Both the position numbers and the translations under genes were made by a program. The notes beneath the pieces are model-generated. The model did not search any database. It was not told the origin of the DNA and saw nothing but the letters and a program-made list of their open reading frames with translations. A stretch of 64,000 bases of DNA. Origin: Sulfurimicrobium lacus. GTDB taxonomy: Bacteria; Pseudomonadota; Gammaproteobacteria; Burkholderiales; Sulfuricellaceae. The stretch lies in NCBI RefSeq assembly GCF_011764585.1, contig NZ_AP022853.1, forward strand, positions 2,637,501-2,701,500, read 5' to 3'. Of this stretch, positions 63,264 through 64,000 are shown one piece after another (the first letter of the stretch is position 1; the number at the start of each line of letters is the position of its first letter).

Positions 63264-64000
63264 GGCCTGGCACTCACTTTCTGGGAACTCGCTTTCTGGC
63301 CCTTTTTCCAGGGATCGTTGAACAGGGGCTTTTCGTCCCGCAACAATAATGTTGGACTGGAAAAAGGCGCCAACCGTTCGAGAAAATCCAGCACTTCCAG
63401 CGCGGGCGCAACCTTGAAAAAGCGCGCCTGGGGAATTTCCATCCATATGCTGTCCGCGTAGGCATACAGGTCGTAAGCGGAGTCCCCGCGACCGTCATTG
63501 TTGCGGTCGAAGCCTTCGTAGTCGTCCCAAAAATTGCCGCGCCATTCATTGCGCTGCCCCGAGCCTGCGCCGCTCACGGAAAGATTCGAGATATTGCCCA
63601 CGAAGGAGTTGCCGTGCACCACCCAGCCGCTCAGCTCGCTGTTGAAAGCGATGGCGACGCCGTTGTAAGCGATGCGGTTGTTCTTGACGACGATCTTGCT
63701 GTCGGGCTGAAACGGTGAGAGATCGGCCATGAGGCCGAGGGAAGAGTAAATGATCTCGTTACCTTCGATCAGTGACCCGCTCGCTTCCTTGAAGCCGATA
63801 CCCATCCCGGTTGGCCCGTTGGAATGCGAGATAATATTATTGCGCAGAGTGGTATTCTGGTTGTACATCAAATAGATGCCGACCGCATTGTCGTAAAACT
63901 CGTTGCCGTCGACGACGTTGTTGTTGGCGAACATGAAATGCAGCGAGTAACGGCTGCGCGTGCCGTAGTTGTGGTAGAAAACGTTGCCGTTCGAGTACCA
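63260..64000 (-). CDS. nosD: Nitrous oxide reductase maturation protein NosD, C-terminal part
   Basis: The frame stays open to the right edge, so the gene begins beyond base 64000; 246 residues are visible. The visible part is a right-handed beta-helix of Asn-rich repeats (NNNVVDGNEFYDNAVGIYLMY; NNIISHSNGPTGMG) typical of NosD, with the C-terminal YEGFDRNNDGRGDSAYDLY stretch. NosD is the periplasmic partner of NosFY in forming the copper centres of NosZ. Its stop overlaps the nosG start by four bases. Confidence 0.92.
   Translation of the reverse strand, partial: WYSNGNVFYHNYGTRSRYSLHFMFANNNVVDGNEFYDNAVGIYLMYNQNTTLRNNIISHSNGPTGMGIGFKEASGSLIEGNEIIYSSLGLMADLSPFQPDSKIVVKNNRIAYNGVAIAFNSELSGWVVHGNSFVGNISNLSVSGAGSGQRNEWRGNFWDDYEGFDRNNDGRGDSAYDLYAYADSIWMEIPQARFFKVAPALEVLDFLERLAPFSSPTLLLRDEKPLFNDPWKKGQKASSQKVSARP

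Overview
The window comes from a GC-rich chemolithoautotroph that oxidises sulfur and denitrifies. It is most likely a betaproteobacterium of the Sulfuricella/Thiobacillus kind. This is inferred from the combination of dissimilatory APS reductase (aprBA), a cytochrome cd1 denitrification pathway, periplasmic nitrate reductase and a nos cluster on one stretch, not from a marker gene. No tRNA, rRNA, CRISPR array or IS transposase is visible, and no gene-free stretch exceeds 300 bases.

Layout. 1-6871 (+): end of aprB, aprA, a YkgJ-type cysteine-cluster protein, a CbbQ/NorQ-type ATPase with its vWA partner, and a FliL-like protein. 6884-16673 (-): assimilatory nitrate operon nasT, nrtA, globin, nrtB, nrtC, nirD, nasA, nirB. 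Between nasT and nrtA lies a textbook ANTAR two-hairpin antiterminator RNA. 16827-22813: an accessory island with a recR/nirB composite remnant, HlyD and C39-peptidase ABC exporter genes, a TraB/GumN-family gene, a double-glycine microcin-like peptide and a candidate immunity gene. A 98-base copy of the recR 3' end lies on its left and recR itself on its right. 22810-27428: housekeeping genes recR, ybaB and dnaX (-), then a CnoX-like thioredoxin and a cache-domain protein (+).

27545-37585 (-): the nirS-nirT-cytochrome genes, then cupredoxin-nirC-F-DL-G-H-J-N for haem d1 synthesis. nirE is not in the window. 37844-43308 (+): napDAGHB plus a small membrane protein. nirS and nap diverge from a region with two perfect FNR/DNR boxes. 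43546-47640: hemerythrin, two DUF2249 proteins and two related polytopic membrane proteins leading to norCB. 47215-50124 (+): norC, norB, norE, norF. 50170-52255: dihaem peroxidase and divergent oxyR. 52335-59036: norQ, a membrane protein, a polyferredoxin, a His-rich secreted protein, a VapBC pair, a zinc-type diguanylate cyclase and norD. 59218-64000 (-): nosY, nosL, nosF, nosH-like, nosG-like and part of nosD, an order resembling atypical (clade II) nos clusters.

Together the genes encode nitrate to N2 reduction (Nap, NirS, NorCB, and accessory genes for N2O reductase) coupled to sulfur oxidation, plus separate nitrate assimilation. TTGAT-N4-ATCAA boxes recur before several denitrification units, which suggests one FNR/DNR-type regulon. 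Several families of palindromic dispersed repeats sit in the gaps. The least explained part is the microcin-like export island at 17245-22813.
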